Below are positions 53,273-62,284 of a stretch of DNA of 64,000 bases, in pieces. Every line of letters begins with the position of its first letter. The stretch's first letter is position 1. The notes below the pieces were generated by a model, which had not been told where the DNA came from, did no database searches, and saw only the letters and a list, made by a program, of their open reading frames with translations. Location: assembly GCA_963757395.1 (NCBI GenBank), contig CAVWRK010000008.1, positions 186,001 to 250,000 of the forward strand, in the 5' to 3' direction. The DNA comes from DATAOG01 sp963757395. Lineage in GTDB: Bacteria > Pseudomonadota > Alphaproteobacteria > Geminicoccales > Geminicoccaceae. The position numbers were made by a program, and so were the translations under genes.

Positions 53273-54538
53273 ATGAACCGGGACAACGACCTCGACGACG
53301 ACGCCTTGCTCGATCGGGTGCAAAGGCAGACCGTCCGCTACTTCTGGGACTTCGCCCACCCCGCCTGCGGCCTCGCGCGCGAGCGCAGCAACCTCCGCCC
53401 GGAATACGGCCTGGAGGTGGTGACCGCGGGCGGCTCGGGCTTCGGCGTCATGGCGATCATCGTCGCCGTCGCGCGCGGCTGGATCGGCCGCGACCAGGCG
53501 GTCGAACGCCTGCTGACCATGGTGCGCTTTCTGCTCAAGGCCGACAGCTATCACGGCATCCTGCCGCATTTCCTGCATGGCGACACCGGCCGGACGATCC
53601 CCTTCAGCCGTAAGGACGACGGTGGCGACCTCGTCGAGACCGCCTTTCTGCTCGCCGGCCTGCTCTGCGCGCGCCAGTATTTCGACCGGGACGACGACCC
53701 GGAAAACCAGCTGCGCGCCCGGATCAACTGGCTTTGGGAAGAAGCCGAGTGGAGCTGGCACACCCGGGACCGCTCGAACGTCCTCTTTTGGCACTGGAGC
53801 CCCAACAACGGCTGGAGCATCAACGCCGAGATCCGCGGCTGGAACGAATGCCTGCTCGCCTATGTCCTGGCGGCCTCGGCACCGCGCTATCCGATCGACC
53901 CGGACGTCTATCATCGAGGCTGGGCGGAGGGTCGCAACTTCAAGAACGGCCGCGAGTTCTACGGCATTCGATTGCCGCTCGGGCCTGACTATGGCGGCCC
54001 CTTGTTCTTCGCGCACTACTCGTTCCTCGGTCTGGACCCGCGCGGCCTCAAGGACCGTTATGCTGACTATTGGGAGCAGAACCTCAATCACACTCTTATC
54101 AATTACGAGCATTGCGTGCGCAATCCACAGCGCTTCAAGGGCTACGGTCCGGACTGCTGGGGGCTGACTTCGAGCGATGATCATCTGGGATATGATGGCC
54201 ACGCGCCCGACCGCGACCTCGGCGTGATCGCGCCGACGGCGGCACTATCGTCGTTCCCTTATACGCCCGAGGCTTCGATGCGCGCGCTCCGCCATTTCCA
54301 TCACGCGCTCGGCGACCGGATCTGGGGTGAATACGGCTTCGTCGACGCTTTCAGCGAGGCGAACGACTGGTACGCCCAGTCGTATCTCGCGATCGACCAG
54401 GGACCGATCGTCGTGATGATCGAGAATTACCGGACCGGCCTGCTCTGGGGCCTGTTCATGAGCTGCCCGGAGATCCGCAACGGCTTGCGCCGGCTCGGCT
54501 TCACAAGCCCGCACCTGACCGAAATCGTGGGCAGCTAA
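53273..54538 (+). CDS. GH144-like endo-beta-1,2-glucanase (glucoamylase domain), cytoplasmic
   Basis: A 421-residue enzyme of the PF10091/COG5368 fold. Family marks are VRYFWDFAHPACGLARERSN, SGFGVMAIIVAVARGWIGRD, GGDLVETAFLLAGLL, NEWSWHTRD-like WEEAEWSWHTRDRSNV, YGFVDAFSEANDWYAQSYLA and IDQGPIVVMIENYRTGLLWG. GH144 enzymes cut beta-1,2-glucan (sophoro-oligosaccharides). Unlike the secreted paralogue at 28975, this one has no signal peptide, so it would act on imported glucan fragments. It is one base before the GH13 gene and 16 bp after the ABC protein, suggesting one transcription unit. Confidence 0.82.
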   Translation: MNRDNDLDDDALLDRVQRQTVRYFWDFAHPACGLARERSNLRPEYGLEVVTAGGSGFGVMAIIVAVARGWIGRDQAVERLLTMVRFLLKADSYHGILPHFLHGDTGRTIPFSRKDDGGDLVETAFLLAGLLCARQYFDRDDDPENQLRARINWLWEEAEWSWHTRDRSNVLFWHWSPNNGWSINAEIRGWNECLLAYVLAASAPRYPIDPDVYHRGWAEGRNFKNGREFYGIRLPLGPDYGGPLFFAHYSFLGLDPRGLKDRYADYWEQNLNHTLINYEHCVRNPQRFKGYGPDCWGLTSSDDHLGYDGHAPDRDLGVIAPTAALSSFPYTPEASMRALRHFHHALGDRIWGEYGFVDAFSEANDWYAQSYLAIDQGPIVVMIENYRTGLLWGLFMSCPEIRNGLRRLGFTSPHLTEIVGS

Positions 54539-54539
54539 A

Positions 54540-56126
54540 ATGACCGGGCCGCGCTGGTGGCAGCAGGCGGTCATTTACGAGATCTATCCGCGCTCGTTTC
54601 AGGACAGCGACGGCGATGGCGTCGGCGACCTCGAGGGCATCCTCGCGCGGGTCGACTACCTGAGCTGGCTCGGGGTCGACGCGGTCTGGATCTCGCCGAT
54701 CTATCCCTCGCCGATGGCGGACTTCGGCTACGACGTCGCCAACTACGTCGACATCGATCCACTGTTCGGCGAACTCCAGGACTTCGACCGCCTGGTCGAG
54801 GCGCTGCACGCAAAGAAGATCCGCCTGATCCTCGATCTCGTGCCCAACCATACCTCGGACCGGCATCCCTGGTTCCTGGAGGCGCGCGCCGCCCGGGAAA
54901 ACCCGCGAAGGGGCTGGTACATCTGGCGCGATCCGGCGCCGGATGGCGGCCCGCCCAACAACTGGATCAGCCAGGCGGGCGGCAGCGCCTGGACGCTCGA
55001 TCCGGCCACGGGCCAGTACTACTACCACGCCTTCCTCGCCGAGCAGCCCGACCTCAACTGGCGCAACAGGGCTGTGCGGGCGGCGATCTACGACGTGCTC
55101 CGGTTCTGGCTCGCCCGCGGCGTCGACGGCTTCCGGGTCGACGTGCTCTGGCACATGATCAAGGATGCCGCCTTCCGCGACGATCCGCTCAACCCCGATT
55201 ATCGGGAGGGCGAGCCGGATTTCCGGCGGGTGCGGCCGCTCCACAGCGCCGATCAGCCCGAGGTCCTGGAGGTCGCGGCCGAGATGCGCCGTGTGCTCGA
55301 GGCGTATCCGGGCGACCGGCTGCTGATCGGCGAGATCTATTTGCCGGTGGAGCGCCTCGCCGCCTACTACGGCCCGGGTCTCTCGGCCGTGCACCTGCCG
55401 TTCAACTTCAATCTGATGTGGGCGAAGTGGCAGCCCGCCCCGATCCTGGAGCTGATCCGGGCGTATGAGGCGGCGCTGCCGGCCGGAGCGTGGCCGTCCT
55501 GGGTGCTCGGCAACCACGACCAGATGCGGATCGCGAGCCGGGTCGGGACCGCCCAGGCGCGGGTCGCGATGGTCCTGCTCCTGACGCTGCGCGGCACGCC
55601 CACGCTCTACTACGGCGACGAGCTCGGCCTCGAGAACGTGCCGATCGCGCCCGAGCAGGCGCGCGACCCGTTCGGCCTGAACATGCCCGGCACCGGCCAG
55701 GGCCGCGACCCGGAGCGCACGCCGATGCCCTGGGACACGTCGACCAACTGCGGCTTCACCACCGGCGAGCCCTGGCTGCCGCTCGGCGAGGGCCGCGCGG
55801 CCCGGAGCGTCACGGTGCAAAAATGCGAGCCGGCCTCGATGCTCACCCTCACCCGCGCCCTCCTGGAGCTTCGCCGGCGTGAGCCGGCGCTGGCGATCGG
55901 TGGCTTTGCGCCGTTCGAGGTCGAAGGCGACGCGCTCGCCTACGCCCGCACCGCTGGCGCGGGGCGCTTGGTCGTCATCCTCAATCTCGAGTCCCGGCCG
56001 AAGGCGATCCGCTTCCGGGAAAACATCGGCGGGCGAGTCGAGCTGTCGACCCATCCGGAGCGCACCGGGCGGCCGGTCGGCGACCGGATCGAGCTCGCCG
56101 CCGACGAGGCGGTCGTGATCGCGTAG
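54540..56126 (+). CDS. GH13 alpha-glucosidase / oligo-glucosidase
   Basis: A 528-residue alpha-amylase-family enzyme. Start VIYEIYPRSFQDSDGDGVGD, conserved region I DLVPNHTSD, nucleophile D201 (GFRVDVLWH), acid/base E265 (LIGEIYL), transition-state Asp327 (LGNHDQMR) and TLYYGDELGL. Probably hydrolyses alpha-glucosidic bonds of maltose, sucrose or trehalose-type sugars in the cytoplasm. ATG begins one base after the GH144 stop. Why an alpha-glucosidase sits with a beta-1,2-glucanase is not obvious. Confidence 0.88.
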   Translation: MTGPRWWQQAVIYEIYPRSFQDSDGDGVGDLEGILARVDYLSWLGVDAVWISPIYPSPMADFGYDVANYVDIDPLFGELQDFDRLVEALHAKKIRLILDLVPNHTSDRHPWFLEARAARENPRRGWYIWRDPAPDGGPPNNWISQAGGSAWTLDPATGQYYYHAFLAEQPDLNWRNRAVRAAIYDVLRFWLARGVDGFRVDVLWHMIKDAAFRDDPLNPDYREGEPDFRRVRPLHSADQPEVLEVAAEMRRVLEAYPGDRLLIGEIYLPVERLAAYYGPGLSAVHLPFNFNLMWAKWQPAPILELIRAYEAALPAGAWPSWVLGNHDQMRIASRVGTAQARVAMVLLLTLRGTPTLYYGDELGLENVPIAPEQARDPFGLNMPGTGQGRDPERTPMPWDTSTNCGFTTGEPWLPLGEGRAARSVTVQKCEPASMLTLTRALLELRRREPALAIGGFAPFEVEGDALAYARTAGAGRLVVILNLESRPKAIRFRENIGGRVELSTHPERTGRPVGDRIELAADEAVVIA

Positions 56127-56128
56127 AG

Positions 56129-57422
56129 TCAGAAAAACGTGCGGATCGCCTCGGTCACCGTGTAGTCGTCGTCGACCACGTAGAGCAGCCGCCACTTGTC
56201 GAAGGTGGTGCAGGGGTGGGAGATGCCGAAGCTGCACCAGGTCGCCGACCTGAAGCGGGCTGTCGGGCGGCACACGAAGGCAGGCGTGCTGGTCGTAGAG
56301 CCCGGTCACCTCGAAGCCCTGGCCGAGGTCCTGCGGCCGCTGGTGCAGGCCCGGCCGGTACCATCCGAGCGCGAGCGGCAGGCCGAGGTCCTGGCCGACG
56401 TCGCGCTTGCCCAGCGTCGCGACCGCGAGCCCGGGCTCGGGCGTCGACTGGACGACCGCCCAGAGCTCGAGCGCCGGCCGCAGCCCCGGGCCGAGCCCCT
56501 GGACCTCGGGCATGCGCTCGGCCAGGCGCGCGAAAGCCTCGGTATAGACCTTGGAATCGTGGCTGAAATAACAGCCGCTGCGCAGCAGGACCTCGACCGG
56601 CCGGCCAAGCTCGGCGCCCCGGAAGATGCTGGTCACCTGGTCGAAATGCTTCGAGCCGCCGGCGCTCAGGATCACCGGCCCCGGCGCGAACAGATTTTTT
56701 CCAGCGCAGGCGCGCGCGATCTCGACCAGAAAGTGGAGAAACGCCTCGACCCTGGGCTCGGCGTCTTTGATGCCGACTCCCATCACGTCCTCGAAGCCCT
56801 CGACCCCGACCAGCGCGAGCTCCGGCGCCGCGGCGACCGCGCGGGCCAGATCGAGCGCCTCCTCGAGACTGCGGCAGCCGGTCCGGCCGCCGGCCACGCC
56901 GCCCTCCAGCAGCACCTCGACCGGCCGCCCGAGCGGATGGTCCCGGAGTTCCTGCTCGAGCGCCCGGACCCCGGCCAGCAAATCGACGACCCCCAGAAAC
57001 TCGAAGGTCGGATCGGCCTCGAGCTCGGCGATCACCGTCCGGATCGCCTGGCGGCCGATCAGCTGGTTGGCGAGCAGCACCCGCGGCACGCCGAAGCGGC
57101 GGCAGACCATGAGCTGCTGCACGGTCGCGACGGTGATCCCGAAGGCGCCGTCGGCCAGCTGGCGGGCGAACAGCTGCGGCGCCATCGTGGTCTTGCCGTG
57201 CGGGCACAGGCGCACGTCGAAACGTTCGAGAAAACCCCGCATCCAGCGGCTGTTGTGCGCCAGCGCCGAGCCCTTCAGTACGGCGACCGGCAGCGGCAGA
57301 TCCTGGCGCAGCAGGTTCCAACCCTGCCGGCCGACCGCGCCGAGCGGCAGGGCGCCCGCCAGCGCCGGCCAGCCCTTGGTCGTCGGCTCGACCGGTGCGT
57401 TCAACATGTCGTCGACGTTCAT
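56129..57422 (-). pseudogene. PLP amino-acid deaminase/aldolase (alanine-racemase fold, D-serine-dehydratase-like), with a one-base insertion
   Basis: About 430 residues once repaired. The PLP lysine is K77 in CPHGKTTMAPQLF, followed by GITVATVQQLMVCRRFGV, VEVLLEGGVAGGRTGCRS and ILSAGGSKHFDQVTSIF. The family (COG3616) includes D-threonine aldolase, D-serine dehydratase and a broad amino-acid deaminase, which split or deaminate D-amino acids with a metal near the C-terminus. The frame shifts at about 56231-56234: the expected ending FGISHPCTTFDKWR with YVVDDDYTVTEAIRTFF is read in another frame up to a stop at 56129. GGAGG lies seven bases before the ATG at 57422. It is the last gene of the aldehyde-oxidising operon. 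Confidence 0.8.
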
Positions 57423-57454
57423 TGGAATTCCTCCGCCGAGGCTGGATCGCCGCA

Positions 57455-58051
57455 CTATCGACGAACGGCCAGCATGAGCCCGGTCGCCCAGTCGAGGGTC
57501 AGCACCACGAAGCGGGGATCGCGCGCGATCCGATCGACCAGCGCCGGCGCAATGGTCGCCGCCTCGGGAAAATCGTCGGTCGGACGGAGGTCGTCGACCA
57601 CGTACCAGCCGCCCGGCGCGACGATGCCGAGTGCCAGATCCAGCCGCTCGTACTTGCCGGGCATGGCGTCGGCGAAGATCAGATCGTAGCGCTCGCCGGC
57701 GGCGCTGGCGCGTTCCAGGAACGCGGCGCCGTCCTCGACCACGAAGTGAGTCCGATCGTCGAGATGCCGCGCGGCGATCGCGCTGAGGTCGCGATCGACG
57801 TCGACCGTCCATAGTGCCGCACCGTCGCTCATGCCGTCGAGCAGCCAGGCGCAGGATACCCCGACCCCGGTGCCGAGGTTGAGGATCCGACCACCCGGCT
57901 TCGATGCCGCGAGGGCTCTCAGCGTGGCGCCGGTCCCCGGCGCGCACGACTGGTTGAAGCCACAAGCCGCCGCGGCGCGCAGCAGGGTCGGGACGACCGC
58001 CGGCGGCGGGTGTGCGCTCAACCACGCAGCGGTTGCAGCGTCCGCGGCCAT
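57455..58051 (-). CDS. SAM-dependent methyltransferase (O-methyltransferase-like)
   Basis: A 198-residue class I methyltransferase. The SAM site is ILNLGTGVGVSCAWLLDG, acidic Asp in ALWTVDVDRDLSAIAARHL, and motif II YDLIFADAMPGKYERLDLAL GIVAPGG. Closest in pattern to small caffeoyl-CoA-O-methyltransferase-like proteins, but the metal-binding set is not obvious. The substrate is unknown. GGAGG precedes the ATG at 58051, four bases from the SucD-like stop; it lies inside the aldehyde-oxidation operon. Confidence 0.82.
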   Translation of the reverse strand: MAADAATAAWLSAHPPPAVVPTLLRAAAACGFNQSCAPGTGATLRALAASKPGGRILNLGTGVGVSCAWLLDGMSDGAALWTVDVDRDLSAIAARHLDDRTHFVVEDGAAFLERASAAGERYDLIFADAMPGKYERLDLALGIVAPGGWYVVDDLRPTDDFPEAATIAPALVDRIARDPRFVVLTLDWATGLMLAVRR

Positions 58052-58055
58052 GGCC

Positions 58056-58928
58056 TCAACCTCCGAGACGTCGCTGCATCGCCGGGCCGAGCCCGGTCGG
58101 CGTGGCCAGGACCTCGACGCCCGCTGCCTCGAGCGCCCGGCGCTTGGCGCCATGACCGCCGCGGCTGCCGCTGACGATAGCACCTGCATGTCCCATCTTC
58201 CGGCCGGGCGGCGAGGCGGCGCCGGCGATGAATGCCACGACCGGCTTGGTCATCAGGGCCGCGTAGTCGGCGGCCGCCTCCTCCATGGCGCCGCCGATCT
58301 CGCCGATCAGGACCACGCCAGCGGTCCGCGGGTCGCGGTCGAGCAGGATCAGCGCGTCCCGGGTGGTGGTGCCGAGGATCGGGTCGCCGCCGATGCCGAT
58401 GAACGCGGAAATCCCGAGCCCGGCGCGCAGGACCTCGAGGCAGGCGAGGGTCCCGAGCGAGCCGCTGCGCGAGATCACCCCGACCGTCCCTGGTTTGAAG
58501 ATCCGGTCATCGAACGCGGGCATGAAGCCCACGAAACATTCGCCGGGTGTCACCAGGCCCGCGGTGTTCGGCCCGATCACGGCGCAGCCCGTTTCTCGCG
58601 CAGCGGCAAGCAGGTAGGCCGTGTCCTGGAGCGGAACATGCTCGGTCAGCACCACGAGCTTGCGGCAACCGGCTTTGACCGCATCGAGTGCCGCCGCCTT
58701 GACGCCAAGCGGCGGGATGAACAGCACCGAGACCTCGAACGGGCTCGCCGCCATCGCCGCGCAGGCGCTCTCATAGACCGGCACGCCGCAGCAGAGCTCG
58801 CCCGCGCGCTTCGGGTTGACCCCGCCGATCACCGATGTCCCGTAAGCGATCATGCGCTCGGTCCAGAACGAGCCCTGGCGGCCGGTGATGCCCTGGACCA
58901 GCACCCGCTCGTGACCACGGACGATCAT
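58056..58928 (-). CDS. CoA-ligase alpha subunit (SucD-like, ADP/GDP-forming)
   Basis: A 290-residue protein with a CoA-binding Rossmann fold (VLVQGITGRQGSFWTERMIA, VIGGVNPKRAGELCCGVPVY) and the phospho-histidine region GRKMGHAGAIVSG (H247), matching succinyl-CoA synthetase alpha. Its ATG overlaps the beta subunit stop by four bases (ATGA). Because the pair sits next to an acylating aldehyde dehydrogenase rather than the TCA-cycle genes, its acid is probably not succinate; SucCD-like ligases also serve malate and sulfoacetate. Confidence 0.85.
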   Translation of the reverse strand: MIVRGHERVLVQGITGRQGSFWTERMIAYGTSVIGGVNPKRAGELCCGVPVYESACAAMAASPFEVSVLFIPPLGVKAAALDAVKAGCRKLVVLTEHVPLQDTAYLLAAARETGCAVIGPNTAGLVTPGECFVGFMPAFDDRIFKPGTVGVISRSGSLGTLACLEVLRAGLGISAFIGIGGDPILGTTTRDALILLDRDPRTAGVVLIGEIGGAMEEAAADYAALMTKPVVAFIAGAASPPGRKMGHAGAIVSGSRGGHGAKRRALEAAGVEVLATPTGLGPAMQRRLGG

Positions 58929-60040
58929 CCGGCCGCCTCCACCGCCGCCCGGACCGCATCGTCCATCGAATCGAACGGCTCCAGCCCAAGGCGCTCGCGC
59001 ACCAGGGCGACCGCCTCGTCCGCGCCGGTGCCATGGATGCTGAAGAAGACCGGGATCCTGGGGGAAAGCGCCTGCCAGGCCTCGATGATGCCCGCGGCCA
59101 TGACGTCGGTGCGGGCGAAGGCGCCGCAGAAGTTGACCACCAGGCTCCGGACCCGCGGGTTGGCCAGCACCACCTCGAGCGCCGGCCGGCCGAGCCGGTA
59201 GGCCTCGCCGCCGATCTCGAGGAAGTTCGCTGGCGCGCCGCCGTAGTGCGCGATCGCGTCCATCGTGGTCATCGTGAGCCCGGCGCCGTTCGCGAGCACC
59301 CCGACGTTGCCTGGAAGCTCGATGTAGCGGAGGCCATGCTCGAGCGCCCGAGCCTCGAGCGGCGTCCTGAGCTCGGGCGTGGCGAACCCGGCAAGCTCCG
59401 GCTGGCGCTCTGCCGCGGCGTCGTCGAGCACGAGCTTGCAATCGAGCGCGACCAGCCGGCCCCCGGCCGTGATGGCCAGCGGATTGATCTCGATCAGCTC
59501 GGCGTCGCTGGCGGCATAGATGCCATAGAGCCTGGCCAGGACCTCGGCGAGGGCCGGGCCGAGCCCAAGCGGCGCCAGTCGTGGCGCGAGCGCATCCGCG
59601 CCGATCCCGTGGCGGATGTCGACGGGGATGCGGAGCAGCGCCTGCGGCTCGCGCAGGGCCAGCTCCTCGATCTCCATGCCGCCTTCTGAAGCGACCAGGA
59701 TCAGCGGGCCCCGGCTCGCGGCATCGGTCAGCACCGCGGCATAGAGCTCGCGCTCCGCCTCGATCTGCTGCTCGACCAGCAGGCGCTCGACCCGGTAGCC
59801 GCCGATGGTCATGCCAAGGATCGCCGCGGCCGCGGCGCGCGCCTCTTCCGGCGTCGCCGCCCGCCGGATGCCGCCCGCCTTGCCGCGCCCGCCGGCGGCG
59901 ACCTGAGCCTTGACCACCGAAGGCCCGAGCCGCGCCACCGCCGCTGCCGCCGCCGCCGGATCGGTGACCAGCTCGCCGGCCGGGATCGCGATCCCGGCCG
60001 CGGCCAGCAAGGGCTTGGCGGCGTGCTCCTCGAAATTCAC
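58925..60040 (-). CDS. CoA-ligase beta subunit (SucC-like, ATP-grasp)
   Basis: A 371-residue ATP-grasp protein: NFEEHAAKPLLAAAGIAIPA, VVKAQVAAGGRGKAGGIRRA, LIEINPLAITAGGRLVALDC and NGAGLTMTTMDAIAHYGG then PANFLEIGGEA, the nucleotide-binding and ligase regions of succinyl-CoA synthetase beta. GTG start at 60040 overlaps the aldehyde dehydrogenase stop (GTGA). Shorter than typical SucC (about 390). It forms a heterodimer with the alpha subunit downstream and would conserve energy as ATP/GTP when run in the acid-forming direction. Confidence 0.85.
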   Translation of the reverse strand: MNFEEHAAKPLLAAAGIAIPAGELVTDPAAAAAAVARLGPSVVKAQVAAGGRGKAGGIRRAATPEEARAAAAAILGMTIGGYRVERLLVEQQIEAERELYAAVLTDAASRGPLILVASEGGMEIEELALREPQALLRIPVDIRHGIGADALAPRLAPLGLGPALAEVLARLYGIYAASDAELIEINPLAITAGGRLVALDCKLVLDDAAAERQPELAGFATPELRTPLEARALEHGLRYIELPGNVGVLANGAGLTMTTMDAIAHYGGAPANFLEIGGEAYRLGRPALEVVLANPRVRSLVVNFCGAFARTDVMAAGIIEAWQALSPRIPVFFSIHGTGADEAVALVRERLGLEPFDSMDDAVRAAVEAAG

Positions 60041-61461
60041 CGGCCGTAGCGCTCCCAATAGGGGCCGAACAGCGCCTCCTCGCTCGGCCGGTCCTCGGGG
60101 ATCGTCGTCACCAGGTGGGTCACGTTGATGAAGTGACGCCAGCTCAGGTTCTCGGAGATCGAGTTGCCGGCCCAGGTGCCGCAGCCCATCGAGAGCGTGA
60201 ACGGCAGGCCGTTGTCGAAGCCGCCGCCGTTGCCGAAGGTATGCGCCTGATTGACCAGCACCCGGACCACATCCAGCTCCGCGGCCAGGTCCCGCGCGCG
60301 CTCTGGCCGGCGCGTGTGGATGCCGACCGAGTGGCCACGCCCCTGATAGTCGAGGATTGTTCGACAAAGCTCCTTGGTGCCTGCGAAGTCGGGCGCCCGG
60401 TAGACCGCGAGCACGAGCGAAAGCTTCTCGCCGGAGAACGGGTGCGCAGGTCCGATGCCGGCCTCTTCGACCATCAGGAAGCGGGCGGCGCGGGCACGCT
60501 CGCCGAGCCCGATCCGGTCCGCAAGCACGGCCGCATCCCTGGCGATCAGCTCGCGGCTGAGCCTGCCATCCCGGAACAGCGCCGCCTCGACCTTGGCGCG
60601 CTCGGCGTCGGTGCAGAGATAGCCGCCCTCGGCCTCGAGCGCCGCGATCGCCTCGGCATAGACCGCGTCCACGACCACCAGCGCGTTCTCCGAGGAGCAT
60701 GAGGTCGCGTTGTCGAAGCATTTGGAAGCTGCGATCTTGGCCGCGGCGTCAGGAAGATCGGCGCTCTCGTCGACGATCACCGGCACGTTGCCGGCGCCGA
60801 CCCCGATCGCCGGCGTGCCGCTCGCGTAAGCCTGGCGGACGTTGGTCTGGCTGCCGGTGCAGACGACGAGGTCGACCGCCCGCATCAGGAGCTCGGTACG
60901 CGCCCGGTCGACCGGCTGCGGCAGCACCTGGACCAGGTCCGCCGGCAGGCCGACCTTGGCGAGCTCGGCGCGCATGTAGTCCACGGCCCGCGCAGTGGTC
61001 CGCCAGCCGGCGGGCGAGGGTGCTATGATGATCGCGTTGCGGCCCTTGAGCGCCATCATCGCCTTGTTGACCGGGGTCGCCGCGGGGTTGGTGGACGGCG
61101 TGATCGCGCCGACCACGCCCACGGGCTTTGCGTACTTCACGATGCCGCGTGCAGGATCCTCCTCGATCACGCCGACCGTCCGGACGCGCAACAGATCGCG
61201 CAGCGTACCGAAGGTCTTGCGCTGGTTTTTGGCCACTTTGTCCAGGGCATTGCCGAGGCCGGTGTCGACGACCGCGAGCTCGGCCAGCTCGCGCGCGTGC
61301 TCGGGCCGGTAAAGCGCCCAGGCGAGCGCGCGCACGGCATCGTCGACCAGCACCTGATCGGCGCCGGCGAAGCCCGCCATGGCGGCCCGCGCCCGCACGA
61401 CCAGCCGATCGACGACCACCCGGCTGTCGAGGTCAGGGAGCAGTGCAGCGGCTGCAGTCAT
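60037..61461 (-). CDS. CoA-acylating aldehyde dehydrogenase (sulfoacetaldehyde dehydrogenase SauS-like)
   Basis: A 474-residue NAD-dependent acylating aldehyde dehydrogenase that converts an aldehyde plus CoA to an acyl-CoA. The catalytic Cys is C255 in NATSCSSENALVVV, the cofactor loop is CTGSQTNVRQAYASGTPAIG, and GNVPVIVDESAD is near it. The SCSSEN active-site surroundings and the NGGGFDNGLPFTLSMGCGTW ending are those of the EutE/PduP/SauS group, closest by eye to SauS, the sulfoacetaldehyde enzyme of sulfoacetate metabolism. First gene of a five-gene operon; GGGAGG lies before the ATG at 61461. Confidence 0.85.
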   Translation of the reverse strand: MTAAAALLPDLDSRVVVDRLVVRARAAMAGFAGADQVLVDDAVRALAWALYRPEHARELAELAVVDTGLGNALDKVAKNQRKTFGTLRDLLRVRTVGVIEEDPARGIVKYAKPVGVVGAITPSTNPAATPVNKAMMALKGRNAIIIAPSPAGWRTTARAVDYMRAELAKVGLPADLVQVLPQPVDRARTELLMRAVDLVVCTGSQTNVRQAYASGTPAIGVGAGNVPVIVDESADLPDAAAKIAASKCFDNATSCSSENALVVVDAVYAEAIAALEAEGGYLCTDAERAKVEAALFRDGRLSRELIARDAAVLADRIGLGERARAARFLMVEEAGIGPAHPFSGEKLSLVLAVYRAPDFAGTKELCRTILDYQGRGHSVGIHTRRPERARDLAAELDVVRVLVNQAHTFGNGGGFDNGLPFTLSMGCGTWAGNSISENLSWRHFINVTHLVTTIPEDRPSEEALFGPYWERYGR

Positions 61462-61510
61462 GTGAGGCCTCCCTGGGCAACCTTAGCGCATGCGCCGCCA
61501 AGCGCCAGCC

Positions 61511-62284
61511 TCAGCGCGGGCGGACGCAGTCGAGCATCGGGCCGAGCTGCTCGATCCGGGTCCGGATCGTGCGGACGCGGTGCTCGAGATAGGCGCTCGG
61601 CCGCGCCGGCGTCGACTTCCTGGGGTTGGGCAGGATCGCCGCCAGCAGGGCCGCCTCGCGATGGCCGAGCTTGGCTGCAGGCTTGGCGAAATAGCGCCGC
61701 GCGGCGGCCTCGGCGCCATAGACGCCGGACCCGAGCTCGACGATGTTGAGATAGACCTCGATGATCCGGCGCTTCGACCAGAGCAGCTCGATCTCGAGCG
61801 TGAGCGGCACCTCCAGGACCTTGCGGACCAGGCTTCGGTCCGGCCAGAGGAACAGGTTCTTCGCGGTCTGCTGGGTGATCGTGCTGGCGCCGCGCGCGTG
61901 CTTGCCGGCGAGATAGGCGCCGATCTCGCCCTTGAGCGCTCCCCAGTCGAAGCCCCAGTGCTCGCAGAACTGGTTGTCCTCCGACGCGACCACCAATTCA
62001 GCCAGCGCCGGCGCGATCTGCTCGAGAGGCACCCAGTCCTTCGCCAAACCTTCGCCCTGGCCGAGCCGGATCAGCATCAAAGGCGTGATCGGCACCGGCA
62101 GGAAGCGGTAGACCAGCAGCAGGGCAGGCGGCGCCAGCAGCACCACCAGCCCGAGGCGCAGCAGAATGCGCTGGACCCGGCCGCCGAGCGTCCGGATCGC
62201 AGCCCGACCGATGGCCGCCTTTTGGCGCGCAGGTGCTGGAGGACGTGGGGGCACGACCGCAATCCCGGTCGGCGGCTCAGGCAT
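61511..62284 (-). CDS. mtgA: Monofunctional biosynthetic peptidoglycan transglycosylase
   Basis: A 257-residue membrane-anchored GT51 glycosyltransferase that polymerises lipid II glycan strands. A single N-terminal membrane helix (ILLRLGLVVLLAPPALLLVY), then catalytic blocks LAELVVASEDNQFCEHWGFD (catalytic Glu in ASEDNQF), HARGASTITQQTAKNLFLW and SKRRIIEVYLNIVELG (second Glu). No transpeptidase domain, so it is MtgA and not a class A PBP. Length is normal for MtgA. Confidence 0.92.
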   Translation of the reverse strand: MPEPPTGIAVVPPRPPAPARQKAAIGRAAIRTLGGRVQRILLRLGLVVLLAPPALLLVYRFLPVPITPLMLIRLGQGEGLAKDWVPLEQIAPALAELVVASEDNQFCEHWGFDWGALKGEIGAYLAGKHARGASTITQQTAKNLFLWPDRSLVRKVLEVPLTLEIELLWSKRRIIEVYLNIVELGSGVYGAEAAARRYFAKPAAKLGHREAALLAAILPNPRKSTPARPSAYLEHRVRTIRTRIEQLGPMLDCVRPR

